DNA from: an uncultured Clostridia bacterium
GTDB taxonomy: Bacteria; Bacillota_A; Clostridia; Christensenellales; Borkfalkiaceae
Direction of reading: 5' to 3'
NCBI GenBank assembly: GCA_934292955.1
Contig: CAKQXZ010000034.1
Location: 1-22,903 of the forward strand
Length of the DNA stretch: 22,903 nt
The notes beneath the pieces are model-generated. The model searched no databases, was not told where the DNA came from, and saw only the letters and a list, made by a program, of their open reading frames with translations. Made by a program: the position numbers and the translations under genes. Numbering within the stretch: position 1 is the stretch's first letter; the number at the start of each line of letters is the position of its first letter. This document shows positions 1 to 6,575 of the stretch, one piece after another.

Positions 1-508
1 GCCTATAATCGTTTATAACGTCCCGAAAAGAACCGGTTTTGACCTTACAGAACACGAAGAACTTTATAACCGGATATTTGCTCTTGATAACGTATGCGCA
101 ATCAAAAATGCAGCCGTTTCAACCGAAAAAAATCGGCTGTTTGCGCAAAAATGCAAAATAAATCTTCTGAGCGGAAACGATAATAACAATCTTGAAAATC
201 TGAAAGTCGGCGGAAGCGGAAGCGTATCTGTTGTTTCAAATTTGTTTCCCGAATTGGAAAAAGCGATGCATGACGCATATACAAACAATGATTATGAATT
301 GGCAGTAAAAATCGACAGCGAACTTCAAAAACTTTGTTGCACTTTCGACAAATCGCCAAACCCAATTCCCATAAAATACGCCTGCGCACTAAAATACGGA
401 TTCAATCCGATATATCGTCTGCCGCTTACGCCACCGGACAAAACTACAGCCGAAGAAATATTAAAACTTACAAACGCAACATTAAAAATATCGGAGAATT
501 TTATATGA
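1..508 (+). CDS. dapA: 4-hydroxy-tetrahydrodipicolinate synthase, 3' part (5' end outside window)
   Basis: DapA condenses pyruvate with aspartate semialdehyde, the first committed step of the diaminopimelate/lysine pathway, in the cytosol. The reading frame is open from base 2 and gives 168 residues, roughly the C-terminal 55-60% of the usual ~290-residue TIM barrel. The first residues hold the YNVPKRTG motif with the catalytic Tyr and the Arg that binds the substrate carboxylate. The Schiff-base Lys follows in 'CAIKNA' (codon 104-106). Further on are the family motif GNDN, the Gly/Ser-rich 'GGSGSVSVVSN' strand, and the usual C-terminal 'YRLPLTPP'. The stop overlaps the dapB start (ATGA, 505-508), so the two are translationally coupled. 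Only the start lies outside the window, and the identity is secure. Confidence 0.95.
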   Translation, partial: PIIVYNVPKRTGFDLTEHEELYNRIFALDNVCAIKNAAVSTEKNRLFAQKCKINLLSGNDNNNLENLKVGGSGSVSVVSNLFPELEKAMHDAYTNNDYELAVKIDSELQKLCCTFDKSPNPIPIKYACALKYGFNPIYRLPLTPPDKTTAEEILKLTNATLKISENFI

Positions 509-1191
509 AAAATCTTTTAATATCCGGAATAAGCGGTAATGTAGGCAAGTTTGTGTATAAATACGCACCCGACTACGGCTTTAACGTTGTCTGTGGCATA
601 GACAAGAATAAATTCGTTGTCATGGATTGCCCCGTTTATTCGTCTTTTGACGAAGTAAAAGAAAACATCGATGTTCTGATTGATTTTTCCTCGGATCGAC
701 TTTGCCGCGACGCTATAAGTTTCGCACAGAAAAACGGTTGCGCCTTTTTAACGGGAACTACGGCATTATCACGCAATACGATTTTAGAAATAGGTAAAGC
801 CGCCGAAGATATCCCCGCTTGCCGCGCGGCAAATTTTTCGCAAGCAATGATTGTTATGAAAAAACTTTCTAAAATTGCGTGCAAACTTCTCGACAATTTT
901 GATTGCGAAATAATCGAAGCGCACAATCGAAATAAAAAAGACGCTCCGAGCGGAACGGCAAAAGTGCTTTCATCCGTTTGCCGGACAGAAAAAATACATT
1001 CGCTTCGCGGCGGAAACATAGCAGGATTACATACTCTATGCCTTTTAGGCGAAGGCGAAGAATTGACTATAACGCACCGCGCATACGACAAGAGCGTTTT
1101 TGCAGTAGGCGCACTTAAAGCCGCAAAAATACTTCAGGCGAAAACAAACGGTTTTTTCACCGCAGAAGACCTTCTTATGTCAGATAACTAA
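505..1191 (+). CDS. dapB: 4-hydroxy-tetrahydrodipicolinate reductase
   Basis: DapB reduces the DapA product with NAD(P)H, the second step towards diaminopimelate. I chose the ATG at 505 because it overlaps the dapA stop, has GGAG nine bases upstream, and gives the expected N-terminus with a GxxGxxG dinucleotide motif (G8, G11, G14). An earlier in-frame start at 334 would lie inside dapA. The product has 228 residues, short for the family (about 240-270). The substrate signature is at residues 138-152: E138, H140 (catalytic His), K144, then DAPSGTA. The second His of the usual HH pair is Asn141. The 'FLTGTT' segment at 81-86 and the C-terminal 'ITHRAYDKSVFAVGALKAA' are typical. The gene ends 33 bases before a bidirectional terminator. 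Confidence 0.93.
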   Translation: MKNLLISGISGNVGKFVYKYAPDYGFNVVCGIDKNKFVVMDCPVYSSFDEVKENIDVLIDFSSDRLCRDAISFAQKNGCAFLTGTTALSRNTILEIGKAAEDIPACRAANFSQAMIVMKKLSKIACKLLDNFDCEIIEAHNRNKKDAPSGTAKVLSSVCRTEKIHSLRGGNIAGLHTLCLLGEGEELTITHRAYDKSVFAVGALKAAKILQAKTNGFFTAEDLLMSDN

Positions 1192-1217
1192 GTAAATATA
1201 TTATAGATTATACAGTC

Positions 1218-1265
1218 AAAAAAACCCGAAAATTAAAGAATTTTTCTTTGATTTTCGGGATTTTT
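1218..1265. terminator. Bidirectional Rho-independent terminator between dapB and the M16 peptidase gene
   Basis: CCCGAAAAT...ATTTTCGGG forms a long stem (1225-1259) with inner AAAGAA/TTCTTT pairing. An A-tract lies on the left (1218-1224) and a T-tract on the right (1261-1265). The symmetry suits the convergent genes on either side. Confidence 0.85.
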
Positions 1266-1271
1266 CTAATT

Positions 1272-2513
1272 TTATTTTATAAGCGGTTCGACATCTTTGC
1301 CTACGATAGCAGACGAGAACACATCAAGTGAAAAATACTTTTCGGCAAGACGGTTAACCCCGTCAAGAGTCAAAGCCGAAACAGCGGCAAGATCTTTATC
1401 TATATCGAAAGGCTCGCCTGTAAGCAACAGCCTTTTTCCTTGCGAAATCATTATGCTCGCCATGTTTTCACGCGATAAAACTGTAGAGCCTTTAATCTGC
1501 TCTTTTGCACGTTTCAACTCGTTTTCGGTTATTCCGCATTCGGAAAATTTCTTTATTTCGGAAACTATGCAATCGTATGAAGTCTTGCGCTTGTTAGGAT
1601 TTACACCCGCATATACGCATATAACGCCAAGATCTTTATATGACGAAAGATACGAATACACCGCGTATGCAAGCCCTTGCTTTTCACGCACGGATTGGAA
1701 AAGTCTGCTGCTCATTCCGCCGCCCAAAACCGCATTAAGACAAATCAGCGCAAACCTGTCTTTGCTTTCGATTTTTACGCCGGGGAAAGCAAGCGCGATA
1801 TGATTTTGTTCGATCGCTTTACTCACCGCAAGGTGTTTTTCAGCACACTCCTTGTTATAATCGGGAAAAACAACAGGATCAGATTTTCCGTCGATCACGG
1901 CATATTTTTCAACAAGTTCGCACGCACGTTCAAATGAAATATTGCCTGCAAAAGATATGACCGTATTCGACGGTTTATAGAATTTACTCTTATAAGCAAA
2001 AATCTCTTCCTTTGAAAATCTCGAGACATTCTGAATATTTCCGAGAATCGGAGAACCGAATCCGCCTTTCCCGAAATATGATTCGGCAAGAAGATCAAGG
2101 CATAAATCGTCGGGCGAATCTTCGCTCATATTTATTTCTTCAATAATGACTCCGCGTTCTTTTTCGAGTTCGTCTTCGGGATAAACAGAATTGAAGAACA
2201 GATCGGATAAAATTTCAAAACTGTCTTCGGCATGCTCGTCTGTACATTTAACATAATAACAAGTAAGATCCTTACTCGTAAATGCGTCAATCTGCGCGCC
2301 GATACAATCGATGCCGTCGGAAATATCGAACGACGAACGCTTAGCCGTGCCTTTGAAATTGACATGCTCTATAAAATGCGAGATTCCGTTTTCCCGTTCA
2401 TTTTCGCAATAACTGCCCGTTCCGACGAGAATTCCCATGCTGATAGAACGAACATAATCGGTAGAATCCACTATAACTCTCAAACCGTTGCCATACGTCT
2501 TTGTTTTTAACAT
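1272..2513 (-). CDS. M16 family zinc peptidase (YmxG/MlpA-like)
   Basis: This is a pitrilysin/insulinase-family (M16B) protease of the bacterial YmxG/MlpA type, 413 residues, the normal length. The inverted zinc motif HFIEH is at residues 46-50. The third ligand Glu126 lies 76 residues downstream in 'IIEEINMSED', so the active site is intact. The C-terminal half is the usual second M16 domain, with 'GGGMSSRLFQSVREKQGLAYAVYS' as its hallmark. The ATG at 2513 is preferred because AAAGGAG lies eight bases upstream; a longer frame to 2564 has no support and would run into the upstream gene. There is no signal peptide, so it is likely cytosolic. The neighbour upstream is a YlxY-like deacetylase, an arrangement conserved in Bacillus near dap genes. 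The natural substrate is unknown. Confidence 0.9.
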   Translation of the reverse strand: MLKTKTYGNGLRVIVDSTDYVRSISMGILVGTGSYCENERENGISHFIEHVNFKGTAKRSSFDISDGIDCIGAQIDAFTSKDLTCYYVKCTDEHAEDSFEILSDLFFNSVYPEDELEKERGVIIEEINMSEDSPDDLCLDLLAESYFGKGGFGSPILGNIQNVSRFSKEEIFAYKSKFYKPSNTVISFAGNISFERACELVEKYAVIDGKSDPVVFPDYNKECAEKHLAVSKAIEQNHIALAFPGVKIESKDRFALICLNAVLGGGMSSRLFQSVREKQGLAYAVYSYLSSYKDLGVICVYAGVNPNKRKTSYDCIVSEIKKFSECGITENELKRAKEQIKGSTVLSRENMASIMISQGKRLLLTGEPFDIDKDLAAVSALTLDGVNRLAEKYFSLDVFSSAIVGKDVEPLIK

Positions 2514-2548
2514 ATGTAAAACTCCTTTTACCGCGCCGCTTTTATCAG

Positions 2549-3289
2549 CTACTCGCTCAGACAATCGCTTACGGTAGTTACAACCATTCCTTCCGATATA
2601 TATTTGTTAAGTATCTTCGGAAGCGCTTCCAAGGTATGCGAAAACGGATGCATAAGCACAAAATCTCCGCCGCGAACATCCTTTGTCGCTCTATTATAAA
2701 CGCTTTTACTTGTTCTGTCAAGCCAATCGACAGTGTCTTTCGACCACATTATCATTACATACCCGAGATCACGACATGCCTTAATCGTGGTAGAAGAAAA
2801 ATCGCCGGACGGCGGTGCAAACAAAACGGTATCCACGCCTGTCATAGACTTTATCACGTCGTGCGTATTTTTCATTTCGGTAACGTTCGCTTCGTATCCT
2901 ATTTTGCCCATATCTTTATGGAAAAATCCATGATTCCCGATTTCATGCCCCGATTCGTAAAGTTTTTTTATAATTTCGGGGTGATCGTCGGCAAAGCAAC
3001 CGCCAAAAAAGAATGTAGCGCGAAAATTCCGTTCTTCAAGCGTTTCGGCAATTTCATAAATCACATCCGCACCTTCATAGCAGTTAAACATAAGCGCGAT
3101 TTTATTTGAGTTGCGATTACCGAAATAAATAGGTTCGCCGCTTTTAGAACTCACCGTAACGGAAACGTTATCCGTAGAAAAACACAGACAAGCAATCAAC
3201 GTTATAATAACGCATATTATCATAGTAGACACACGTCTTAACGTTTTTAGCAAATCTATTTGTTTTACTTTCTTTTCGCTCTTCGACAT
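2549..3289 (-). CDS. NodB-fold polysaccharide deacetylase family protein (YlxY/PdaB-like), probably catalytically degenerate
   Basis: The product is 246 residues from the first ATG (3289); longer readings start at TTG and lack a clear ribosome-binding site. A basic N-terminus and a hydrophobic segment at about residues 20-38 suggest a signal anchor with the domain outside the membrane. The carbohydrate esterase 4 domain covers about 62-245. The metal-binding H-x3-H pair is kept (H120, H124), as are 'DTVDW' and the late 'FVLMHPF' with H214. The first motif, usually TFDDG or TFD, reads 'MFNCYEG' with Asn69 where the catalytic Asp should be. The third motif, usually R-x-P-x-G, reads 'FAPPSGDF' without the Arg. 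Deacetylase activity is therefore doubtful. The gene lies 35 bases upstream of the M16 peptidase gene, probably in one operon, as ylxY-ymxG do in bacilli. Confidence 0.82.
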   Translation of the reverse strand: MSKSEKKVKQIDLLKTLRRVSTMIICVIITLIACLCFSTDNVSVTVSSKSGEPIYFGNRNSNKIALMFNCYEGADVIYEIAETLEERNFRATFFFGGCFADDHPEIIKKLYESGHEIGNHGFFHKDMGKIGYEANVTEMKNTHDVIKSMTGVDTVLFAPPSGDFSSTTIKACRDLGYVMIMWSKDTVDWLDRTSKSVYNRATKDVRGGDFVLMHPFSHTLEALPKILNKYISEGMVVTTVSDCLSE

Positions 3290-3360
3290 AATAATATCCG
3301 CACACAATACTTTATGCCGAACAACATGTATTATGAGCAAAAATTTGCATTTCCTGCCTA

Positions 3361-3404
3361 TAAAACAACAAAAACCCGATAAAACTTTTCGTCTTGCCGG
3401 GTTT
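3361..3404 (-). terminator. Rho-independent terminator after the YitT pair
   Basis: On the minus strand AAACCCG pairs with CGGGTTT (3372-3404). The inner stem has one mismatch and a short GAAAA loop, and a T-rich run (3374-3361) follows. It lies 22 bases past the downstream YitT stop. Confidence 0.75.
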
Positions 3405-3426
3405 AATTTTCAAAATCAAGTTGCAA

Positions 3427-4362
3427 TTATTTTTTGAATTTGCCGAACACTTCGTTCACTCGCGAAAAACTTGCGAAAGTATTCGGATATAACCGCAGAA
3501 TACGCATCATTTTTGAAAGTTCACGTTTTCTTATAATGCAAACTATCATGTATTTTTCTTTGTGCGAATACATTCCGTTAACGGTCATTTCCGTAACGCC
3601 GTGATTAAGTTCTTTAATAATCGACTGTGAAATCTCATTCGGTTCGTCGGTTATGATTTCAAACTTATATCCGTCTTTTGTTCCTTGCAGACACTTATCT
3701 ACAACTATATCGGCTATAAACAGGTTTATAAACGTACATATGACCGCAGAAACACTGTTGTCGAATACAAAGAACGCAAGAACGATTACGCTTGCATCCA
3801 TCACGAACGAAAGCCAAGCAATATTCGCAGACGGCTTCCAATGCTTTACAAGCGAAGAAATGGCATACGTTCCGCCCGACGCCCCGTGACGCATAATCTG
3901 TATGGAAAATCCGATTCCCGTAACAACGCCCGTAGCGATTGCTGCATAAATTCTTTCCCATTCCGAAACGTTATACTGCCACACTCCGAATTTTTTGAAT
4001 AATTCGAGAGATAAAGACTGAGCAAGCGCGTATACCGTGAGAATAAGCCCGAGTCTTTTATTTACGAAAATCGCTTCAAGCGTGAAGATCGGGATATTCA
4101 GCATAAGCATGAACCACCCCCAACCTATCTTGTTGTGTGTAAGAAGGCTAAGGATTTTGGCTATACCGGTTATACCGCCGGGTACGAATTGCGCCGAATC
4201 GGTGGAAAACATATGCAATCCAAGCGAAACAGTCACCCCTGCGATAATGCTTATCCCTATGTCTGCAATCCATTTAAGAGCCTTGCTCTCTTTTTTTTCC
4301 GAAACTGTTATTTCCGTGGATGCGTTTTGCTGTTCGGGTATATTTTCATTAGTTTTTTCCAT
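3427..4362 (-). CDS. YitT family membrane protein (DUF161 + DUF2179), paralog 1
   Basis: The product has 311 residues. After a ~30-residue polar, charged N-terminal tail come five to six hydrophobic segments at about 31-215, with the YitT hallmarks 'VPGGITGIAKI' near 62 and 'HGASGGTYAISSLV' near 160. A soluble C-terminal DUF2179 domain (about 228-308) contains 'FEIITDEPNEISQSII' and 'HGVTEMTVNGMYSHKEKYMIVCII'. The ATG at 4362 has AGGAG six bases upstream. It starts 12 bases after the stop of a second YitT gene and ends before a terminator, so the two form a two-gene operon. The function of YitT proteins is not established; they are often annotated as putative transporters. The two products are clearly related but diverged, which may indicate a heteromer. 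Confidence 0.88.
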   Translation of the reverse strand: MEKTNENIPEQQNASTEITVSEKKESKALKWIADIGISIIAGVTVSLGLHMFSTDSAQFVPGGITGIAKILSLLTHNKIGWGWFMLMLNIPIFTLEAIFVNKRLGLILTVYALAQSLSLELFKKFGVWQYNVSEWERIYAAIATGVVTGIGFSIQIMRHGASGGTYAISSLVKHWKPSANIAWLSFVMDASVIVLAFFVFDNSVSAVICTFINLFIADIVVDKCLQGTKDGYKFEIITDEPNEISQSIIKELNHGVTEMTVNGMYSHKEKYMIVCIIRKRELSKMMRILRLYPNTFASFSRVNEVFGKFKK

Positions 4363-4374
4363 CGGTTTCTCCTG

Positions 4375-5247
4375 CTATTTTGCCACATCGTCTTTATGCC
4401 GCCTGAAATTACCGGCAACATTGTTAACATCCGAGCAATAGACAAAAATGTGTTCGTGCCGATTGAGTATTTTAAGAAATTCGGGAACTTGTCTTGTGTT
4501 TACTACGCAAAAAATCATAGATCTTTCTTTGCCCGTAAACATTCCTTTTCCCGAAAGAATGGTTGCACCGTGTTTAAGATGCCCTAAAATATCTTCTTTA
4601 AGTTTTTCGGGTTCGTCTGTTACGATTTTGAATTCGACCGCATTGCGCACATTATGCATAATAGCGGCAGCCGCTTTTTCAAAAACAAACATCTGAACGA
4701 CCGATAAAAGTATGGCTTCTACATTCCAATACACGAAGTACGATAAACCGATTATCACATAGCAGATAAACGTTATATAACGTTCGAAATTAACGTATGG
4801 ATTGCGTTTCTGAATAATTCCCGCAAGAATATCTACTCCGCCCGATGATGCGCCCGCTTTAAGAAGCAAGCCCGTTCTTAAACCGAGCAGAACACCCGAA
4901 AAAATTGCGGGAATAAGTTTATCGCCTGTATCAGGGTATCCGCCCAGGCCTATCGCCTGAAACAATAAGAGAAAGCCCGAAGAACATATGACGCAAGCGA
5001 ATGTTAAAAGGGTAAACTTTTTATCAAGGATGAAAAACGAACAAATCAATAACGGTAAGTTGATTGCAAATATAAGATAACCCGAAATATCCGTTTTCCC
5101 CGTAAAAATAATGGACAACATCGTCGCGACACCGTCAACGCCGACAGGCGCAAACGAAAAGGGATACACGAAATAGTATATTCCGAAAGACGAAAGTAAA
5201 CTGCCCAGAACTATATATAAAGCGGTAATTAAATTCTTTTTTAACAT
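4375..5247 (-). CDS. YitT family membrane protein (DUF161 + DUF2179), paralog 2
   Basis: The product has 290 residues from the ATG at 5247. A longer frame to 5301 starts at TTG with no Shine-Dalgarno, whereas GGAAG precedes the ATG. The hydrophobic segments begin almost at the N-terminus ('LITALYIVLGSLLSSFGIYYF'). The family motifs 'APVGVDGVATML' and 'AGASSGGVDILAGII' are present. The C-terminal DUF2179 domain carries 'FKIVTDEPEKLKEDIL' and 'HGATILSGKGMFTGKERSMIFCVV'. It lacks the polar N-terminal tail of its neighbour. It is the first gene of the pair and is driven by a good promoter at 5314-5342. Its role is unknown beyond an integral membrane protein with a cytosolic ligand-binding-like domain. 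Confidence 0.87.
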   Translation of the reverse strand: MLKKNLITALYIVLGSLLSSFGIYYFVYPFSFAPVGVDGVATMLSIIFTGKTDISGYLIFAINLPLLICSFFILDKKFTLLTFACVICSSGFLLLFQAIGLGGYPDTGDKLIPAIFSGVLLGLRTGLLLKAGASSGGVDILAGIIQKRNPYVNFERYITFICYVIIGLSYFVYWNVEAILLSVVQMFVFEKAAAAIMHNVRNAVEFKIVTDEPEKLKEDILGHLKHGATILSGKGMFTGKERSMIFCVVNTRQVPEFLKILNRHEHIFVYCSDVNNVAGNFRRHKDDVAK

Positions 5248-5313
5248 TTTTCTTCCAGTTAGTAATACACTGCTGTTACGCCCTATGGGCGCATTCGGCA
5301 AATTAACACAAAA

Positions 5314-5342
5314 ATTATACTCTCTAACATAAAAAAAAACAA
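5314..5342 (-). promoter_or_regulatory. Sigma-A type promoter of the yitT pair
   Basis: On the minus strand TTGTTT (-35, 5342-5337) is separated by 17 bases from TATAAT (-10, 5319-5314). The -35 lies inside the T-tract of the rnhA terminator, so that terminator and this promoter share DNA. The 5' leader is about 60 bases. Confidence 0.65.
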
Positions 5343-5360
5343 CCGATTATAAGTTGCTTT
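5331..5360 (-). terminator. Rho-independent terminator of rnhA
   Basis: On the minus strand, AGCAAC pairs with GTTGTT around a short loop. A-rich sequence precedes the stem and nine T's (5339-5331) follow. It lies about 30 bases after the rnhA stop. Confidence 0.65.
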
Positions 5361-5389
5361 TTTGAAAAATCTATTTTTGACTGAAATCC

Positions 5390-5869
5390 TTAGATGCTAT
5401 CGTCGGTTGACATCAAGTTATTATTAGCCGCAAGAAATTTTTCGGTTTCTTTGCGGGCAAGTTCGTCGCAACGATTATTATTTTCATTGTCGGCATGTCC
5501 TTTGACCTTAACGAATTTCACATCGTGCTTTTGAAGTAAAAGATCAAGTTCTTCCCATAGTTCTTTATTCTTGACAGGCTTTTTGTCTGCCGTGCGGAAA
5601 CCGTTGTTTTTCCAGTTTCTCAGCCAGCCTTGCTCTATCGCGTTTACGACATAAGCCGAGTCGCTGTGAATATCTACATCGCACTTTTCTTTTAACGCAT
5701 TCAACCCTTCGACAACGGCAGTAAGCTCCATTACGTTATTTGTCGTGCTTTCTTTTCCGCCGGACAAAATTTTTTCGGCCTTTCCGTATTTCAGAATAGC
5801 AGCCCACCCACCGGGACCCGGATTATACGAACAGGCTCCGTCCGTCCAAATCAATACTTTTTTCAGCAT
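5390..5869 (-). CDS. rnhA: Ribonuclease HI
   Basis: RNase HI cuts the RNA strand of RNA-DNA hybrids (R-loops and primers) in the cytosol. The product has 159 residues, the usual length of the E. coli-type enzyme. All four acidic metal ligands are visible: D10 in 'IWTDGACSYNPGPGG', E48 in 'NNVMELTAV', D70 in 'IHSDSAYVV' and D135 in 'NRCDELAR'. The catalytic-loop His125 ('VKGHAD') and the basic handle region ('WLRNWKNNGFRT') are also present. The ATG at 5869 has AAAGGA just upstream. The gene stands alone between its terminator and the tRNA-Trp promoter region. I see no convincing promoter of its own in the ~80 bases upstream, although that AT-rich stretch must hold one. Confidence 0.95.
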   Translation of the reverse strand: MLKKVLIWTDGACSYNPGPGGWAAILKYGKAEKILSGGKESTTNNVMELTAVVEGLNALKEKCDVDIHSDSAYVVNAIEQGWLRNWKNNGFRTADKKPVKNKELWEELDLLLQKHDVKFVKVKGHADNENNNRCDELARKETEKFLAANNNLMSTDDSI

Positions 5870-5907
5870 ATTTCCTTTATAAATACATACAATACGGGAT
5901 TTTTCGT

Positions 5908-5936
5908 TTGACTTATCGGCGTTTATGATATATAAT
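5908..5936 (+). promoter_or_regulatory. Promoter of the tRNA-Trp gene
   Basis: TTGACT (5908-5913) and a perfect TATAAT (5931-5936) are separated by exactly 17 bases. The tRNA begins 14 bases after the -10, so the primary transcript carries only a short leader. Confidence 0.85.
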
Positions 5937-5949
5937 AGAATACGCTCTT

Positions 5950-6024
5950 AGGGGAGTGGCTCAACGGTAGAGCAGCGGTCTCCAAAACCGCCGGTTGCGT
6001 GTTCGAATCGCGTCTCCCCTGCCA
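5950..6024 (+). tRNA. tRNA-Trp (CCA anticodon)
   Basis: The cloverleaf folds completely. The acceptor stem is AGGGGAG (5950-5956) with CTCCCCT (6014-6020). The D-arm is GCTC/GAGC, the anticodon stem GCGGT/ACCGC with loop CTCCAAA giving anticodon CCA (reads UGG), and the T-arm has the TTCGAAT loop. The discriminator base is G and the 3' CCA (6022-6024) is encoded in the DNA. Confidence 0.96.
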
Positions 6025-6025
6025 A

Positions 6026-6061
6026 AGTCGTTATTCCGATTACGGTGTAACGGCTTTTTTA
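6026..6061 (+). terminator. Terminator of tRNA-Trp
   Basis: AGTCGTTA pairs with TAACGGCT (6026-6055, with one G-U pair), with an inner CCG/CGG pairing, and a T6 run follows directly. It starts two bases after the tRNA CCA end. Confidence 0.82.
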
Positions 6062-6095
6062 TTTTATCAAAAGCAAATATAATCTGCCGAATTAT

Positions 6096-6119
6096 CAAAA
6101 AGAAGCCCCCTAAGGGGCT
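6096..6119 (-). terminator. Terminator of rnpB
   Basis: On the minus strand AGCCCC TTA GGGGGCT forms a GC-rich hairpin and is followed by TCTTTTTGA. It comes directly after the predicted 3' end of the RNase P RNA. Confidence 0.78.
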
Positions 6120-6121
6120 AA

Positions 6122-6462
6122 GTCTGAGACGATCTGTAAGCCGAGTTCTGTCTTGTGCGGTTATCTATCTAGTTCTGCCGTTACCGACAAACTCAAGCGA
6201 CATTCAACGAACATACGGGTCAAAGCCCCCTTGTATGTTCCTATCTTGCTTCGGGTGGGGTTTACACTGCCTCCCGCGTTACCGAAGGAGCGGTGAGCTC
6301 TTACCTCGCCTTTTCATCCTTACCCTTACGGGCGGTAATTTTCTGTTGCACTTTCCTTAAAGTCACCTTCACCGGCCGTTAACCGGCACCCTGCTTTGCG
6401 AAGCTCGGACTTTCCTCGTTACGGCTTTCCTGCCGCACCGCAACCGCACGATCGACTCAAAC
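6122..6462 (-). ncRNA. rnpB: RNase P RNA (class A-like)
   Basis: This is the catalytic RNA of RNase P, which removes 5' leaders from pre-tRNAs. Read on the minus strand it contains the conserved blocks GAGGAAAGTCCGAGCT near the 5' end, 'AACCCCACCCGAAGCAAGATAGG' in two conserved parts in the middle, and 'ACAGAACTCGGCTTACAGATC' near the 3' end. Helix P1 closes the molecule: TGAGTCGATC (6459-6450) pairs with GATCGTCTCA (6133-6124) with one mismatch. The layout matches class A rather than the Bacillus class B. At about 340 bases it is at the short end for that class. Ends are placed from the promoter (+1 at about 6462) and from P1, so they are good to a few bases. Confidence 0.92.
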
Positions 6463-6468
6463 AATCAC

Positions 6469-6497
6469 ATTTTATCACTTTTTACCTTTTTTGTAAA
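6469..6497 (-). promoter_or_regulatory. Promoter of rnpB
   Basis: On the minus strand TTTACA (6497-6492), a 17-base spacer and TAAAAT (6474-6469) each differ from consensus by one base. The predicted +1 is a G at 6462, three bases before P1. Confidence 0.78.
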
Positions 6498-6520
6498 GCA
6501 TTTACTTTTGCTTATTCGTA

Positions 6521-6564
6521 ATACATTAAAAGGCTGCAACGATTGTTGCAGCCTTTTAATGTAT
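6521..6564. terminator. Perfect 20-bp hairpin terminating the hydrogenase operon
   Basis: The arms 6521-6540 and 6545-6564 are perfect inverted repeats around the loop GATT. The GC core GGCTGCAAC/GTTGCAGCC is flanked by AAAA and TTTT on either strand. It lies 11 bases past the hydrogenase stop, at the end of the long minus-strand block. Confidence 0.85.
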
Positions 6565-6575
6565 CAAGATAAATA

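Noticed and set aside
5995..6360. 121-codon plus-strand reading frame over the rnpB region
   Set aside because: It overlaps tRNA-Trp and is antisense to the RNase P RNA, whose conserved blocks and P1 helix explain the sequence.
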